Shown: positions 51,616 through 61,088 of the stretch, piece after piece
How positions within the stretch are numbered: position 1 is the stretch's first letter
Layout: each line of letters starts with the position of its first letter
DNA from: Streptomyces sp. NBC_00510
GTDB taxonomy: Bacteria > Actinomycetota > Actinomycetes > Streptomycetales > Streptomycetaceae
Assembly (NCBI GenBank): GCA_036013505.1
Contig: CP107851.1
Location: forward strand, 372,001 to 436,000
DNA: 64,000 bases
Direction: 5' to 3'
Position numbers and translations under genes: made by a program
The notes under the pieces: model-generated
What the model was told of the DNA's origin: nothing
Seen by the model: only the letters and a program-made list of their open reading frames with translations
Databases searched by the model: none

Positions 51616-52020
51616 TTACGGTCGCGGCAGGGTGAACAGCCCCTGCTCGGTCTCGGCCAGGATTCCCCGCTCGACGAGCCGCTTGAGCTTCAGGCGGGCG
51701 TTGTTGATGCTGCTGGGCGCGATCTCCACGTCCATCGCCTCTCACACCGCCCGCGCCCGCAGTGGGGCATTGGCCGTGGCGAAGACCGCCATGATCTGCT
51801 AGTAGGCCGGATGGTCCGGCAGTTTCGCGGCCGGCGCCTCGGACGGGGGTGGGGCAGGCGCAGCGGCGGTGGCTGCGGGTGGTGCGAGCTGCTGTGGGGG
51901 GCCGGGCTGGATGCTTCAGAACATGCTCCACCTCTCCCCCGCAGAACCCGACGAGTAGCCGCTGGCACGCCGTACACAGGCCGACAAGTGGGCGGTCAAC
52001 CTTCGCCCGGCAGTTCCACG
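51616..52020 (-). pseudogene. HTH-type regulatory protein remnant with two nonsense codons
   Basis: The C-terminal frame reads KLPDHPAY-stop-QIMAVFATANAPLRARAV-stop-EAMDVEIAPSSINNARLKLK then RLVERGILAETEQGLFTL. It is one continuous winged-helix-like domain interrupted in frame by TAG (51799-51801) and TGA (51742-51744). A second frame upstream contributes LVGLCTACQRLLVGFCGGEV-EHVL, probably the original Cys-bearing N-terminus. The gene is clearly dead; its intact relatives are small DNA-binding proteins. Confidence 0.6.
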
Positions 52021-52240
52021 CCCGGGAGGGGAGTCTCCAGGTGCCCAGGAAGCCCGTCGGAGTCGTGGACAGTGTCGAGCACAAGCTCGGCATGTTCGTG
52101 GACAACATCCGCCGCCGCGCGCTCACCCCGGAACGGCGCGCGGAACTCGACGCTCTCGGTATGCGCTGGTAGCAGCTCACCGTGGTGGGAGTGGTCAATC
52201 ATTCCGAGCGGCCGTGGGCGCAGCGGCGGGCGGCCTTGCG

Positions 52241-52990
52241 TCACGCCGTGCCGTCCGCGTCGTCGTCGGACTCGTCCCATGCGTCCCAGTCCTCTTCGGG
52301 AAGCCGCGCGTTCACCCACCCCGCGTTGAGCACCAGCCGGGAGGTCCGGTGCACCGTCAGAAAGCCGATGGGCCCGGTGAATTCGATGTCCACGCACTTG
52401 GTCGTGGACGGGGGTATGCCCGCCGCCAGACCGCTGAGTGCCGTCACCGAGGCGGAACGGTAGCCCAGCGCGCTGAAGGCGGCCGTCACCGTCTGCCCCG
52501 CGGCGCCCACCGCCAGCGGCTCGCCGCTGATGCCGGGGAAGTGTCCCCGGGAGTCGTCCGTCGCAGTGGTGAGCCCGAACAGCCCCGCATGGTCGAGCAG
52601 ATCGTGGTCTGCCGTCACCTCGAACGGCACGGTGGTCACCGACAGGTACGGCCGGCGGTCCCAACTGTGCACGCGGGACACCGTGACCCCCGGCCCAGGC
52701 TTCCCGTACGGAAGCCGGTCCCCGGGGACGGCCGGGTACGCACGCTGCAGCGCGCCCACGCCCGCCGCCAGCACCTCGCGGCCCGGTACGCCCGCCTCGC
52801 CGCGCAGCAGGTGGACGTCGATGCCACCGGTGCCCAGCACCTTCAGCACCGTCACCCGGCCGCACGGCGCCTCCAGCACCTCGGCGCGGTCCAGCAGCGC
52901 GGTGGTCCGGTACAGCACGCCGAAGTGCTCGTCGAACGGCCGGAGCCAGTCCGTCCTGACGGCCAGCGCACCTGCCAGACCGCCCCGCCT
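52241..52990 (-). pseudogene. Serpin-like protein, N-terminal part missing
   Basis: ALAVRTDWLRPFDEHFGVLY then VTVLKVLGTGGIDVHLLRGE, LLDHAGLFGLTTATDDSRGH, and the C-terminal GPIGFLTVHRTSRLVLNAGW match the Streptomyces serine-protease-inhibitor (serpin) family, including the closing strand near the reactive loop. About 150-170 N-terminal residues are absent, and upstream DNA encodes nothing related. An acidic tail (EEDWDAWDESDDDADGTA) ends the frame. Translation from GTG 52918 is possible but a functional serpin is unlikely. Confidence 0.55.
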
Positions 52991-53834
52991 ATCGCGATGG
53001 AGACGAACGAGCGCAGGAAGCCGGTACTGAAGAAGCGCTCATGGACGACCCGGTGCTGAAGCCTCCGCAATCGGAAGAAGACTGACCCGTGGTCCGAAGT
53101 CGCTGCCCGCGTCCAGGACGTTGTCCCTGCGGCCCTGCGGTGCGCGGCCTGACAATCGGAACACGCTCCCGAGGCTGGCTGATCGACGACTGACTGCGGA
53201 ACCGGTCAACGATCGCTGTTCCCTGAGGTGCGCGAGACCACGGGATCGGCTACGAATAGTGGGCTGCGTTCCGCGACTGCAACGAGCGCCCCACTCCTGT
53301 CCCACCCGATCTGCCCGTCGGGAAGTGATCCCAGCCGCGTGGCGGGTGGGTTCAGTAGCCGGTAGCGCCGGGGCGTCGAACAGTTCGGCAGCGTAGGCGG
53401 CCGATTGACTTCCCGCGCGCCCGAGCCCCGTGAGCACTGGGCAGCGGGGCTTCACCGTCGAAGGAGCACGGCCGAAGGAGCACTGCCAGTGGCGCATCAC
53501 GGCAGCCGAGTACGCCACTGAGGTCCGCAAGTACCGCGATGCGATCGGGCAACTGGTGTGGGCCGGCCTGCAGGACTTTATGCGTGAGCCGTGGGTGGTC
53601 CTCGGCTAGAACCTGCACTTGCCGCCCGGGCGAACCAAAAGACCCGGAGCAGGAGCTCGATGAGGCCGTCCGATCCCACCAGGAGCAGACCGTCGCGAAC
53701 TGCCAGGAGCTCGGCGGATCGCCCGGGACCTGCCGATCATGCAGATACTGCAGGGCTGGACGGTCGCCCCTGGCCGCCGAACCCGTCGTCGGCGTCGGAT
53801 CCGAGCGCACCAGCCCCGCCGCGCAGCAGCACCG
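52991..53834. other. Stretch with only scraps of coding sequence
   Basis: About 840 bp. On the plus strand 53484-53609 reads CQWRITAAEYATEVRKYRDA then IGQLVWAGLQDFMREPWVVL and stops, a protein-like fragment with no start and no family I recognise. Nothing else is supported. Confidence 0.3.
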
Positions 53835-55232
53835 TCATTCGCGGGCAAGGCTCGCTTTGAGCACGTACGAGCGGGAGGCCTGGACTTGGCTGCGCAGGGT
53901 GGGCAGATCGACGTCGAGGACGTGGCCGTTCCACTTGAGGGGCTCGCCGTTTACGAGGACGGCGCTGATGTTGCGGGCGTCGGAACCGAGGACGACGGTG
54001 CCGATCGGGTCGTTGAGCGGCATGTTGTTGAGGTCTTCAGCCTGGATGACCAGTACGTCGGCCTTCTTGCCCGCGGTGAGGGAACCAGTGAGGGTCGCCA
54101 GTCCGTTCGTGCGGGCGCCTTGGAGGGTGGCGAAGTCCAGGACGTCGTGAGTGGTGATGCGGGAGGCCGGCTGGCCAGTGCTGTAGGCGGCATTGCTGGC
54201 GCGCATCCGCTGGATGGCGTGGAGGGCTCGCATCTGGGTGAACATGTCGCTCGCCAAGGCGACTTCGACGTCGATACTCAGGCCGGGACGGATGCCCACG
54301 CCCAGACCTTCGTCAATGGCGGGAATCGCGCTCTCCAGGCCGATTTGTGCATCGGAGGTGGGGGCGAGCGCCACGGTGGTACCGGCTGTTGCCATGGTCT
54401 TCCATGCCTCGGAGGTCAGTCCGGTCGCATGGATGAGAGTGACGTCGGGGCCGAGGATGCCGTCTTTGGCCCAGCGCAGGACGGCCTGTGAGGAGGAGGC
54501 GCCGAAGACGGCATCCACGCTCACGCCGATGTCCAGGTGCTGGGCCACGCGGGCAAGCTCGGACCCGTAGGCGAGCGCAGGGCCGGCGATTTCGTCAGTG
54601 GCCAAGGCTGCCAGGCGCAGAGTCAGGAGCTGGTCGTTGCTGCTGAAGTACTGCTCCTTGATACGGGTCAGGTCGCCGGGCCACTGCTGGTCCCAGTCAC
54701 CGAAGTGCGGCGCCATGGAGGCGTGGACACCGCGGATGCGTGTGTCGCGGAGGGCCTCGATGGCGGCGTCGGAGTGTGCGGGGGTCCGGGAGTTGTGGGA
54801 GAAGTCGAGCATCGTGGTGATGCCGCTGTCGATCGCGGTCAAAGCGGCCAGCTTGGTGCCGATGTACATGTCCTCGGGCCGGTAGGCCGTCGCGTGGCCG
54901 GCCAGGGTGGTCATGAGGTAGCTACCGAGGTCGTTGACGTCCGGCATGATCCGACGCAGCTGCGTCTGCCAGGCGTGCCGGTGGGTGTCGACGAAGCCGG
55001 GGGTGAGGATTGCGCCGGTGGCGTCGACGACCAAGGCGTTGCCGGCATTGAGACGGGGACCGACAGCGGTGATGGTGTCGCCCTCGATGAGGAGGTCTCC
55101 GCGGTCGATGACGCCGAGGTCGGCGTCCATGGTGATGATGGTTGCGCCGCTGAACAGGATGCGACGTTCGCGGGCGGGACGCTGTCGGAGCTGTTCGAGC
55201 ACGGCGGTGCTCGTGGTGCCGTTGACGTTCAT
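53835..55232 (-). CDS. Amidohydrolase (cytosine deaminase/Atz-like superfamily)
   Basis: The 465-residue product has the composite beta domain (RILFSGATIITMDADLGVID) and the metal motif ILTPGFVDTHRHAWQTQLRR. A barrel His (VTLIHATGLTSEAWKTMATA) and Asp-like positions (ALASDMFTQMRALHAIQRMR) follow, then the closing segment LTGSLTAGKKADVLVIQAED. It should be a metal-dependent hydrolase or deaminase acting on C-N bonds. Start has GAGAAGGA upstream. It is the last gene of the Atu4866/MFS operon-like cluster, 137 bp after the fusion gene. Confidence 0.9.
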   Translation of the reverse strand: MNVNGTTSTAVLEQLRQRPARERRILFSGATIITMDADLGVIDRGDLLIEGDTITAVGPRLNAGNALVVDATGAILTPGFVDTHRHAWQTQLRRIMPDVNDLGSYLMTTLAGHATAYRPEDMYIGTKLAALTAIDSGITTMLDFSHNSRTPAHSDAAIEALRDTRIRGVHASMAPHFGDWDQQWPGDLTRIKEQYFSSNDQLLTLRLAALATDEIAGPALAYGSELARVAQHLDIGVSVDAVFGASSSQAVLRWAKDGILGPDVTLIHATGLTSEAWKTMATAGTTVALAPTSDAQIGLESAIPAIDEGLGVGIRPGLSIDVEVALASDMFTQMRALHAIQRMRASNAAYSTGQPASRITTHDVLDFATLQGARTNGLATLTGSLTAGKKADVLVIQAEDLNNMPLNDPIGTVVLGSDARNISAVLVNGEPLKWNGHVLDVDLPTLRSQVQASRSYVLKASLARE

Positions 55233-55369
55233 GAGGTCCTTCTCTCGGTTGGATCGGGGGTGGCGGACTGCCGGAGTTATGTGGTGTTCGGTTCGGTGCC
55301 GGTCCGGTCCATGCGGTCCATGCGCTGGCTGGCCGGGGAGTGCCCGTGTGACGCGGGAGGCTTTGGCTG

Positions 55370-56089
55370 TCAGCGTCGGGTGAAGCGGTATCCCGCGTGG
55401 TGCAAGACGCCGTCTTCGAATTCTCCGAAGGCCCAGAAGCCCAGGTCATCGAGGTAGTCGATGCGGTTGTCGCGGATCCAGTAGCGGCCCTGGTAGGCGC
55501 TTTGACGGTCGCCGCGGGCTTCGTCGTAGCGTCCGTCAGGGAGCAGTTCCTGGCGTACGAAGTCGTTCTCGTCGACCCACATCCCCAGGTAGGGATGGGC
55601 AGAGTCGTGGGTGGGCGCTGCGGCGGGGGCGGGCGTTTCGGTTCCGTCCAAGGGACGGCCGTCCAAGAGGTGGACCTGGCCGGCGGTGATGAGGATGTCC
55701 AGGTGTTCACCGCGTGCCGGGACGGCGCCCGGAGGAGTCTGCGGGGTGTCCGCGAGCCGGAGAACGGCGATGTCCGCGGGGTGGCCGGGGCTGAGGGAGG
55801 CGCCTTGTGCGCTGCCGGTGAAGTCGGCAGCGGCGGGCAGGACGAGACTTCCGGTGCAGTCGATGACGATCATGTTGTCGTCACCTGCGGCGGTGAGCAG
55901 GCCCGGGCCGACGCCGACGATCAGGGAGCCGCCGATCAGGACGTCGGCGTCCTGCCAGTCGCCCATCATCGCGTTGCCGGTGATGACGGTGCCGCCGGTA
56001 AGCAGCAGGGGACGGCCTTCGGGCTGGCGGAGTTCGGTCAGCAGGGAGTCGTCTCGGGTCGGGCTAGCGGGGGTGAGCTCGCTGGTCAT
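55370..56089 (-). CDS. Barrel-less amidohydrolase composite domain fused to Atu4866 domain
   Basis: In the 239-residue product, residues about 27-150 follow the outer beta domain of amidohydrolases: LLLTGGTVITGNAMMGDWQD, VLIGGSLIVGVGPGLLTAAG, VIDCTGSLVLPAAADFTGSA, then directly LSPGHPADIAVLRLADTPQT and ILITAGQVHLLDG. The TIM barrel between these parts, including the catalytic His-x-His, is absent. Residues about 165-239 form an Atu4866 domain (HPYLGMWVDENDFVRQELLP, YQGRYWIRDNRIDYLDDLGF). It cannot be a normal amidohydrolase; it may bind a ligand. Confidence 0.75.
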   Translation of the reverse strand: MTSELTPASPTRDDSLLTELRQPEGRPLLLTGGTVITGNAMMGDWQDADVLIGGSLIVGVGPGLLTAAGDDNMIVIDCTGSLVLPAAADFTGSAQGASLSPGHPADIAVLRLADTPQTPPGAVPARGEHLDILITAGQVHLLDGRPLDGTETPAPAAAPTHDSAHPYLGMWVDENDFVRQELLPDGRYDEARGDRQSAYQGRYWIRDNRIDYLDDLGFWAFGEFEDGVLHHAGYRFTRR

Positions 56090-56257
56090 GTGATTGTCCT
56101 TTTCGACAGGGGGTGTGGAGCGTGGTGAGTGCCGATGTGCAGGTCGCGTGCGCATGCGCCGTGTGTAGCTGGCTGTACTGCGGCGGGGCTGGCACGTCAG
56201 CCACCAGGGGTGCGCGGCGCGGTAGCAGGAGGGGTCTGCCAGGGAGGCAGGAGGGGG

Positions 56258-57496
56258 TTACCGACGGCGGGCGGAGGCTACGGCCAGGACTGTGCCCGCG
56301 CCGAGCAGGCCGGCGATGCAGAAGGTGATGCCGGAGAAGCCCATGTCGGTGAACGCGCCGACGAGTTGACCGCCGATACTGCCGCCCGCGAACATCGCGA
56401 AGGCGTAGAGCGCGGTGGCGCTGCCGCCGTTCGGGCCGGCCTCGCCGCTGATGACCTGCACCAGGGCGGGAGCGGCCAGGGCGACCGCCGCGACGAACAC
56501 CAGCAGGCCCAGCGCCAAGGCGATCGGAGAGCCGGCCATCAAGGCCACGGCCACGGCAGCAAGAGCGGCTGCGCCCAGTCCGATGATGACGCGGACGAGG
56601 GGGGCAAGGCGTGCCAGGACCGGCGCCAGGAGCGGGATCACCACCATGGCGGGCAGGGAGGACGCCCGCAGGGCGAGCAGACTCGCGGGGTCGTCAGCCA
56701 CGCTGGAGGGGCCGACCAGGGAGACGGCAGTGTAGATCGCGACGAAGCCGCCCAGCAGCGTGGACGTCGCCAGGTACAGGGTCGCAAGCCGCGGTCGGGA
56801 TACCAGCTTCGGCATGACCCCGAAGGCCGTCATGATGCTGGTGCGGTGCTCTGTGACGGTCGGCAGCAGTACGAAGCGGGCAGCCACTGCCAGCAGTGCG
56901 AACAGAGGGACGGACAGCAGGAACACGTCCTGCCAGGAGGCGGCTTCTGCGATGACCTGGGCCGCTACCTGCATGATGACCGCCGCGGCCAGCAGACTGC
57001 TGGAGACGAAGCTGAGCGTCATGGCCCGCCGATCGGGACGGATCCGCGTGGCCACGTACGCGTAAGCGCCAGGGGCAAACATCGCCGCCGTCAGGCCCTG
57101 CAGCACCCGCAGCACCACGGCGGTGGTCAGATCATGAGCGATGGGCACCAGCGCCGTGGTCAGCGCTGTGGCGGCCAGACAGCCCGTGATCATCGCACGG
57201 GAACCGAACCGGTCGGACAGCGGTCCGGCAACAAGGAACCCGACGGCGTAGGCGAACCCAAAGGCCGTAGAGGTCCAGGTCACCGCGGTCGGCGCGACGT
57301 GGAAGGTGAGCGCCATCGGCCCGTACAGCGCCACCACGGTGTACATCTGCCCGACCACGAGCACACCGGCGAGTACCAGCAGCACGGTGGTCCGCAGCGT
57401 CGGGGCCCAGCGTCCCGGGACGTCCCGGCCGGCTGCGGTCATGCCGTTCGTGGTGGTCGGCATGCCGCACACGAGGTTGGAGGTCGTGTCCGTCAT
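56258..57496 (-). CDS. MFS transporter
   Basis: The 412-residue product has twelve predicted helices, with the MFS motif VGFLVAGPLSDRFGSRAMIT between helices 2 and 3 and VLRVLQGLTAAMFAPGAYAY in helix 4. It resembles drug/metabolite:H+ antiporters. Its ATG overlaps the stop of the upstream Atu4866 gene (ATGA), so the two are co-translated. It probably moves the compound handled by the neighbouring enzymes. Confidence 0.9.
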   Translation of the reverse strand: MTDTTSNLVCGMPTTTNGMTAAGRDVPGRWAPTLRTTVLLVLAGVLVVGQMYTVVALYGPMALTFHVAPTAVTWTSTAFGFAYAVGFLVAGPLSDRFGSRAMITGCLAATALTTALVPIAHDLTTAVVLRVLQGLTAAMFAPGAYAYVATRIRPDRRAMTLSFVSSSLLAAAVIMQVAAQVIAEAASWQDVFLLSVPLFALLAVAARFVLLPTVTEHRTSIMTAFGVMPKLVSRPRLATLYLATSTLLGGFVAIYTAVSLVGPSSVADDPASLLALRASSLPAMVVIPLLAPVLARLAPLVRVIIGLGAAALAAVAVALMAGSPIALALGLLVFVAAVALAAPALVQVISGEAGPNGGSATALYAFAMFAGGSIGGQLVGAFTDMGFSGITFCIAGLLGAGTVLAVASARRR

Positions 57497-57759
57497 GCCT
57501 GCCGCTCCTCTCGGTACAGCACGAGGTGCTCGTGGTAGAGCACGCCGTCGCGTATATCGCCAGTCGCGGTGAAACCGGTGTCGTCGACGTAATCGATGTG
57601 GGCGCCGGTGACCGTGTAGCGGCCCGTGTACGCGCTGCTCCGTGTGCCGCGGGCCTCGTCGTAGCGGCCGTTCGCCAGCAGTTCCTGGCGGATGTGGCCA
57701 TCTGCGGTCACCCACATCCCGACCACGTCGACCGTGTTGTCCTCAGTGGTGCCGACCAT
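57493..57759 (-). CDS. Atu4866-domain protein
   Basis: The 88-residue product is a single Atu4866 domain: VVGMWVTADGHIRQELLANG, RYDEARGTRSSAYTGRYTVT, HIDYVDDTGFTATGDIRDGV then LYHEHLVLYRE. The same fold forms the C-terminus of the protein at 55370. The family is a small beta-barrel of unknown biochemical role. ATG 57759 follows AGGAGA. First gene of the minus-strand cluster. Confidence 0.85.
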   Translation of the reverse strand: MVGTTEDNTVDVVGMWVTADGHIRQELLANGRYDEARGTRSSAYTGRYTVTGAHIDYVDDTGFTATGDIRDGVLYHEHLVLYREERQA

Positions 57760-57843
57760 GGCAATCTCCTGTCCCTGGGTGGGGTGGTTGGGTTCTGTCC
57801 ACCGAGTTTGCGCAGGTCACAGGGTCTCTTCCAGGACGTGTGC

Positions 57844-57868
57844 TGCCTGGGTGTGGCACACCCAGGCA
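57844..57868. promoter_or_regulatory. Perfect palindrome between the XRE regulator and its operon
   Basis: TGCCTGGGTGTG, one base, then CACACCCAGGCA: 12-bp perfect arms. A CCTGGG half-site recurs at 57890, right before the regulator's ATG. Very likely the operator of the divergent XRE gene. Confidence 0.8.
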
Positions 57869-57898
57869 ACAGGGAGAGCGCCGTTTTAGCCTGGGCTC

Positions 57899-58750
57899 AT
57901 GTCCACGAAGAGCCAGCTGGGAGAGTTTTTGCGGGCCCGCCGCGGCAGCCTGCAGCCCGATGACGTCGGCATGGCGAGCTACGGGACCCGCAGGGTCGCC
58001 GGGCTGCGCCGCGAAGAGGTCGCGGTCCTGACGGGGATCAACGTCGACTACTACACCCGTCTCGAGCAGGGCCGCGAGCGCCACCCCTCGCCCCAGGTCC
58101 TCGGAGCGCTCAGCCGGGCACTGCGCCTCGACGCAGACGCCCGCGACCACCTGTACCGGCTGGCCGGCGCCGCACCCGGCGACCAGGCCATGCCGACCCC
58201 GGACCGGATCAGCCCCGACCTGCGGCAGCTGATCGACGGCTACGCGCTCAGTGTCGCCTTCGTCATCAATCGGGCCCTCGACATCCTCGCGGTCAATTCT
58301 CTGGCCGAAGCGCTGTACTCACCCTTCGAGCGCGCCGACAACCTGGCCCGCATGGCCTTCCTCGACCCTGCCGCCCGGCAGTTCTACCCGCGGTGGAATT
58401 GGACGGCAGAGGCCACCGTGGCCAACCTGCGCCAGGCCATCGGCCACGAAGCCAACAATCCCCGCCTGCAAGAACTTATCCGCGTTCTCAACGAGCAGAG
58501 CCCGGAGTTCACGCGCCTGTGGAACGCCCACAACGTGCGCGGCAAGACCCGCGAGGACAAGTATTTCCTCCACCCGGACGTCGGCCCACTGACCCTGTCC
58601 TTCCAGGCCCTCGACGTCCGCGACGCCCCCGGCCAGCAACTCGTCGTCTACCAAGCACAGCCCGACACCCCCAGCGCCCAGGCCCTCCACCTGCTGGGCA
58701 ACCTCCAAGCCACGCGCCGCCAGTCCGAACCAAGCCCCTACCGCCACTGA
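57899..58750 (+). CDS. XRE-type regulator with MmyB-like ligand domain
   Basis: The 283-residue product begins with a helix-turn-helix (LGEFLRARRGSLQPDDVG, RVAGLRREEVAVLTGINVDY, YTRLEQGRERHPSPQVLGAL) and continues with the MmyB-like PAS-type domain (ISPDLRQLIDGYALSVAFVI, NLRQAIGHEANNPRLQELIR, WNAHNVRGKTREDKYFLHPD). Regulators of this type commonly flank and control a divergent oxidoreductase or transporter operon. No ribosome site is evident; leaderless translation is possible. Confidence 0.95.
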   Translation: MSTKSQLGEFLRARRGSLQPDDVGMASYGTRRVAGLRREEVAVLTGINVDYYTRLEQGRERHPSPQVLGALSRALRLDADARDHLYRLAGAAPGDQAMPTPDRISPDLRQLIDGYALSVAFVINRALDILAVNSLAEALYSPFERADNLARMAFLDPAARQFYPRWNWTAEATVANLRQAIGHEANNPRLQELIRVLNEQSPEFTRLWNAHNVRGKTREDKYFLHPDVGPLTLSFQALDVRDAPGQQLVVYQAQPDTPSAQALHLLGNLQATRRQSEPSPYRH

Positions 58751-58810
58751 CCACCACAGCGCTGAGGAGGCCTTACGGCACGGCACTGGCCGGACGCAGG
58801 TGGCGCCCGG

Positions 58811-58878
58811 GCACCTGAGGGCGCCGCGATCGGCCTCTCCGGGACGTCGGGGAGGTGGTGCCGCCCCACCTCAGGTGC
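58811..58878. terminator. Inverted repeat between convergent genes
   Basis: GCACCTGAGG (58811-58820) pairs with CCTCAGGTGC (58869-58878); a second partial stem lies inside. It may serve both the XRE and UppP transcripts. Confidence 0.45.
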
Positions 58879-58975
58879 GCTGCGGCACGCCCTCGGACCG
58901 ACTCACACCCCGGCTGCCAGGGCCCCGCCCGACGAGGGACCCGTGCGTCCAAAGCCAGTGCCCGGTTGGTGTTCC

Positions 58976-59812
58976 TCACGCGGTCAGCACACCCGTGCCA
59001 AGCAAGCCGAACAGCAGCACACCGACGACGACGCGGTAGGCCACGAAGGCGTTGAAGGAGTGCTTGGCGACGAACTTCAGCAGCCACGCGATCGAGGCGT
59101 AGGCGACGACGAAGGAGACGGCGGTGCCGACGACGAGTGGAGCAGCGGCGGCCCCGGCCCCCGCGGCGTCCTTCAGTTCGTACAGTCCGGCGCCGGTCAG
59201 TGCGGGGATGCCGAGGAAAAAAGAGAGCCGGGTGGCCGCGACCCGGTCGAGGTCGAGGATGAGGGCGGTGGACATGGTGGCGCCGGAGCGGGAGAAGCCG
59301 GGGAAGAGGAGCGCCAGGATCTGCGAACTGCCGACCAGCATGGCGTCCTTGAGACTGGTGTCGTCCTCGCCGCGCTTGTGGCGGCCCATCTGGTCCGCCA
59401 CCCACATCACGCCGCTGCCCACGATCAGGGAGCCCGCCACCACCCACAGCGAGGCGAGCGGGCCTTCGATGAGTGGTTTGGCGGCCAGGCCGACGACGAC
59501 GACCGGGATGGTCGCGTAGATGATCCACCAGGCGAACATGTAGTCGTGATGGTGGCGCTCGTCGCGGTTACGGATGCCGCGGCCCCAGGCGGAGACGATG
59601 CGCACGATGTTCTTGAAGAAGTACACCAGCACGGCGGCGATCGCGCCGACCTGGATGACGGCGGTGAAGCCGACGACTGAGGTGTCGTCGACGGGGATGC
59701 CCATCAGCCCTTCGGTGATCTTCAGGTGTCCGGTGGAAGAGACGGGAAGGAATTCGGTGATTCCTTCGACCACTCCCAGGACTGCGGCCTGGCCGATGCT
59801 GATGGCGCTCAT
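58976..59812 (-). CDS. uppP: Undecaprenyl-diphosphate phosphatase
   Basis: The 278-residue membrane protein carries both BacA/UppP signatures: VVEGITEFLPVSSTGHLKIT and LLFPGFSRSGATMSTALILD, with about eight helices. It recycles the lipid carrier for cell-wall synthesis and can raise bacitracin tolerance. The GT4 gene ends 57 bp upstream on the same strand, so uppP may be the last gene of an envelope operon. Confidence 0.95.
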   Translation of the reverse strand: MSAISIGQAAVLGVVEGITEFLPVSSTGHLKITEGLMGIPVDDTSVVGFTAVIQVGAIAAVLVYFFKNIVRIVSAWGRGIRNRDERHHHDYMFAWWIIYATIPVVVVGLAAKPLIEGPLASLWVVAGSLIVGSGVMWVADQMGRHKRGEDDTSLKDAMLVGSSQILALLFPGFSRSGATMSTALILDLDRVAATRLSFFLGIPALTGAGLYELKDAAGAGAAAAPLVVGTAVSFVVAYASIAWLLKFVAKHSFNAFVAYRVVVGVLLFGLLGTGVLTA

Positions 59813-59869
59813 CTGGGTCCGTTTCTGTGACGCGGTGCGGGCGGTGGCTGTCGTGCGGCGCGGGCGGGG

Positions 59870-61088
59870 TCAGCGGCGCAGTCGGCGCAGGGCTCGGCTC
59901 GCCCGGCTGCGCCAATGGGCTTTGTGGCGTTGCCAGGTGCGGGAGCGCCGGGTGGCGGCGAGACTGGCGAACAGTTCCTCGTAGGTGCGGGCGACGTGGA
60001 CGGGGTCGAAGCGTTCGGCGGCGTGGCGGGCGGCCTGGCCCATGCGGCGGCGGCCGGGTTCATCGGCGATCAGGTCGCAGAGGGCAGAGGCCAGGGCCTG
60101 CGGGTCGCGCATGAGGACCAGGCGGCCGTCGACGCCGTCGTCGATGATCTCGGCGGGGCCGAGCGGGCAGTCGGTGGCGACGACCGGTACGCCGCAGCGC
60201 ATCGCCTCGACCAGCGTCATCCCGAAGGACTCGGCGGTCGGAGGCGGAGGCGACGATCGACGCTTTGGCGAACTCGGCCTCGATCGGTGAGACCGCGCCC
60301 ATCAGCTGCGCTTGTTGCCTCAGGTCGTGTTGGTCGATGAGCTGCTGGAGCCGCTGCTGGTCGGTTCCAGTGCCGTAGATGCACAACGTCCAGTCGGGGT
60401 ATTTGGCGGCGACCTGCGTGAACGCTTCGATGAGCAGGTCCAACCGCTTACCGCGGACCAGCCGGCCGGCTGTGGCAATCACCTTGGGTGTCTCGCGCGT
60501 GGGCGGCAGGCTGGGGTCGGGGACGCTGTTGGGTATGGCGAGGATGTGCACGCCGGGCAGGCGCATCTTCGCCCGGTAGACGGCGGCGTCCGCTTCGGTG
60601 GTGGTGACCACCGCGTCCAGGTCGCGGTACCAGCGGGCAAGCTGGGCGCGGAGCTTCTTGCCGTGGCCGTCGTGGGTGAGGTGTTCCTGGGCGATACGCA
60701 GGGCTCGGGCCGGGCCGAGACGGGCCAGGTAGATGTTGACGCCAGGACGGGTTCCGATGATGACGTCCGCATCGCAGGTGCTCAGGTACTGCTCGACGCG
60801 CTGGTCGGTGAGGCGGTTGTACTGCTTGTACCGCTTCTCCGCGGTGGGGAAGACGCGGGCCGGCTCGTGCATCAGCGGATCGGCCGCGTCGGCGGAGTCC
60901 GGGCGGATGTCGACCAGGTGTACGACGGTCACGCGGGGGTCGGCGGCGAAGCGAGGGCGGGCACGGTGGCACAGCATCGAGACCACCGTCACCTCGTGCT
61001 GGTCGGCCAGGGCTGTGGCGAGGTTGAGCGTGGTGCGGATGGTACCGCCGATCCCGTAGACGTTGTGGATCAGGAAGGTGATCTTCAC
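59870..61088 (-). pseudogene. GT4 glycosyltransferase with one frameshift
   Basis: From GTG 61088 (overlapping the DedA stop, GTGA) the frame gives KITFLIHNVYGIGGTIRTTL and IPNSVPDPSLPPTRETPKVI, ATAGRLVRGKRLDLLIEAFT. Near 60235 it shifts by one base. The other frame then gives ESFGMTLVEAMRCGVPVVAT, the ExxxxxxxE donor-binding motif of GT4 enzymes, and ends at 59870. The intact protein would have about 405 residues. The single lesion in a conserved motif could be a sequencing error. Confidence 0.75.

Noticed and set aside
17263-51801. Possibility that TAG is recoded (pyrrolysine or a suppressor system)
   Set aside because: Only two genes show internal TAG, one of them also has TGA, and there is no pyl gene or suppressor tRNA visible in the window.
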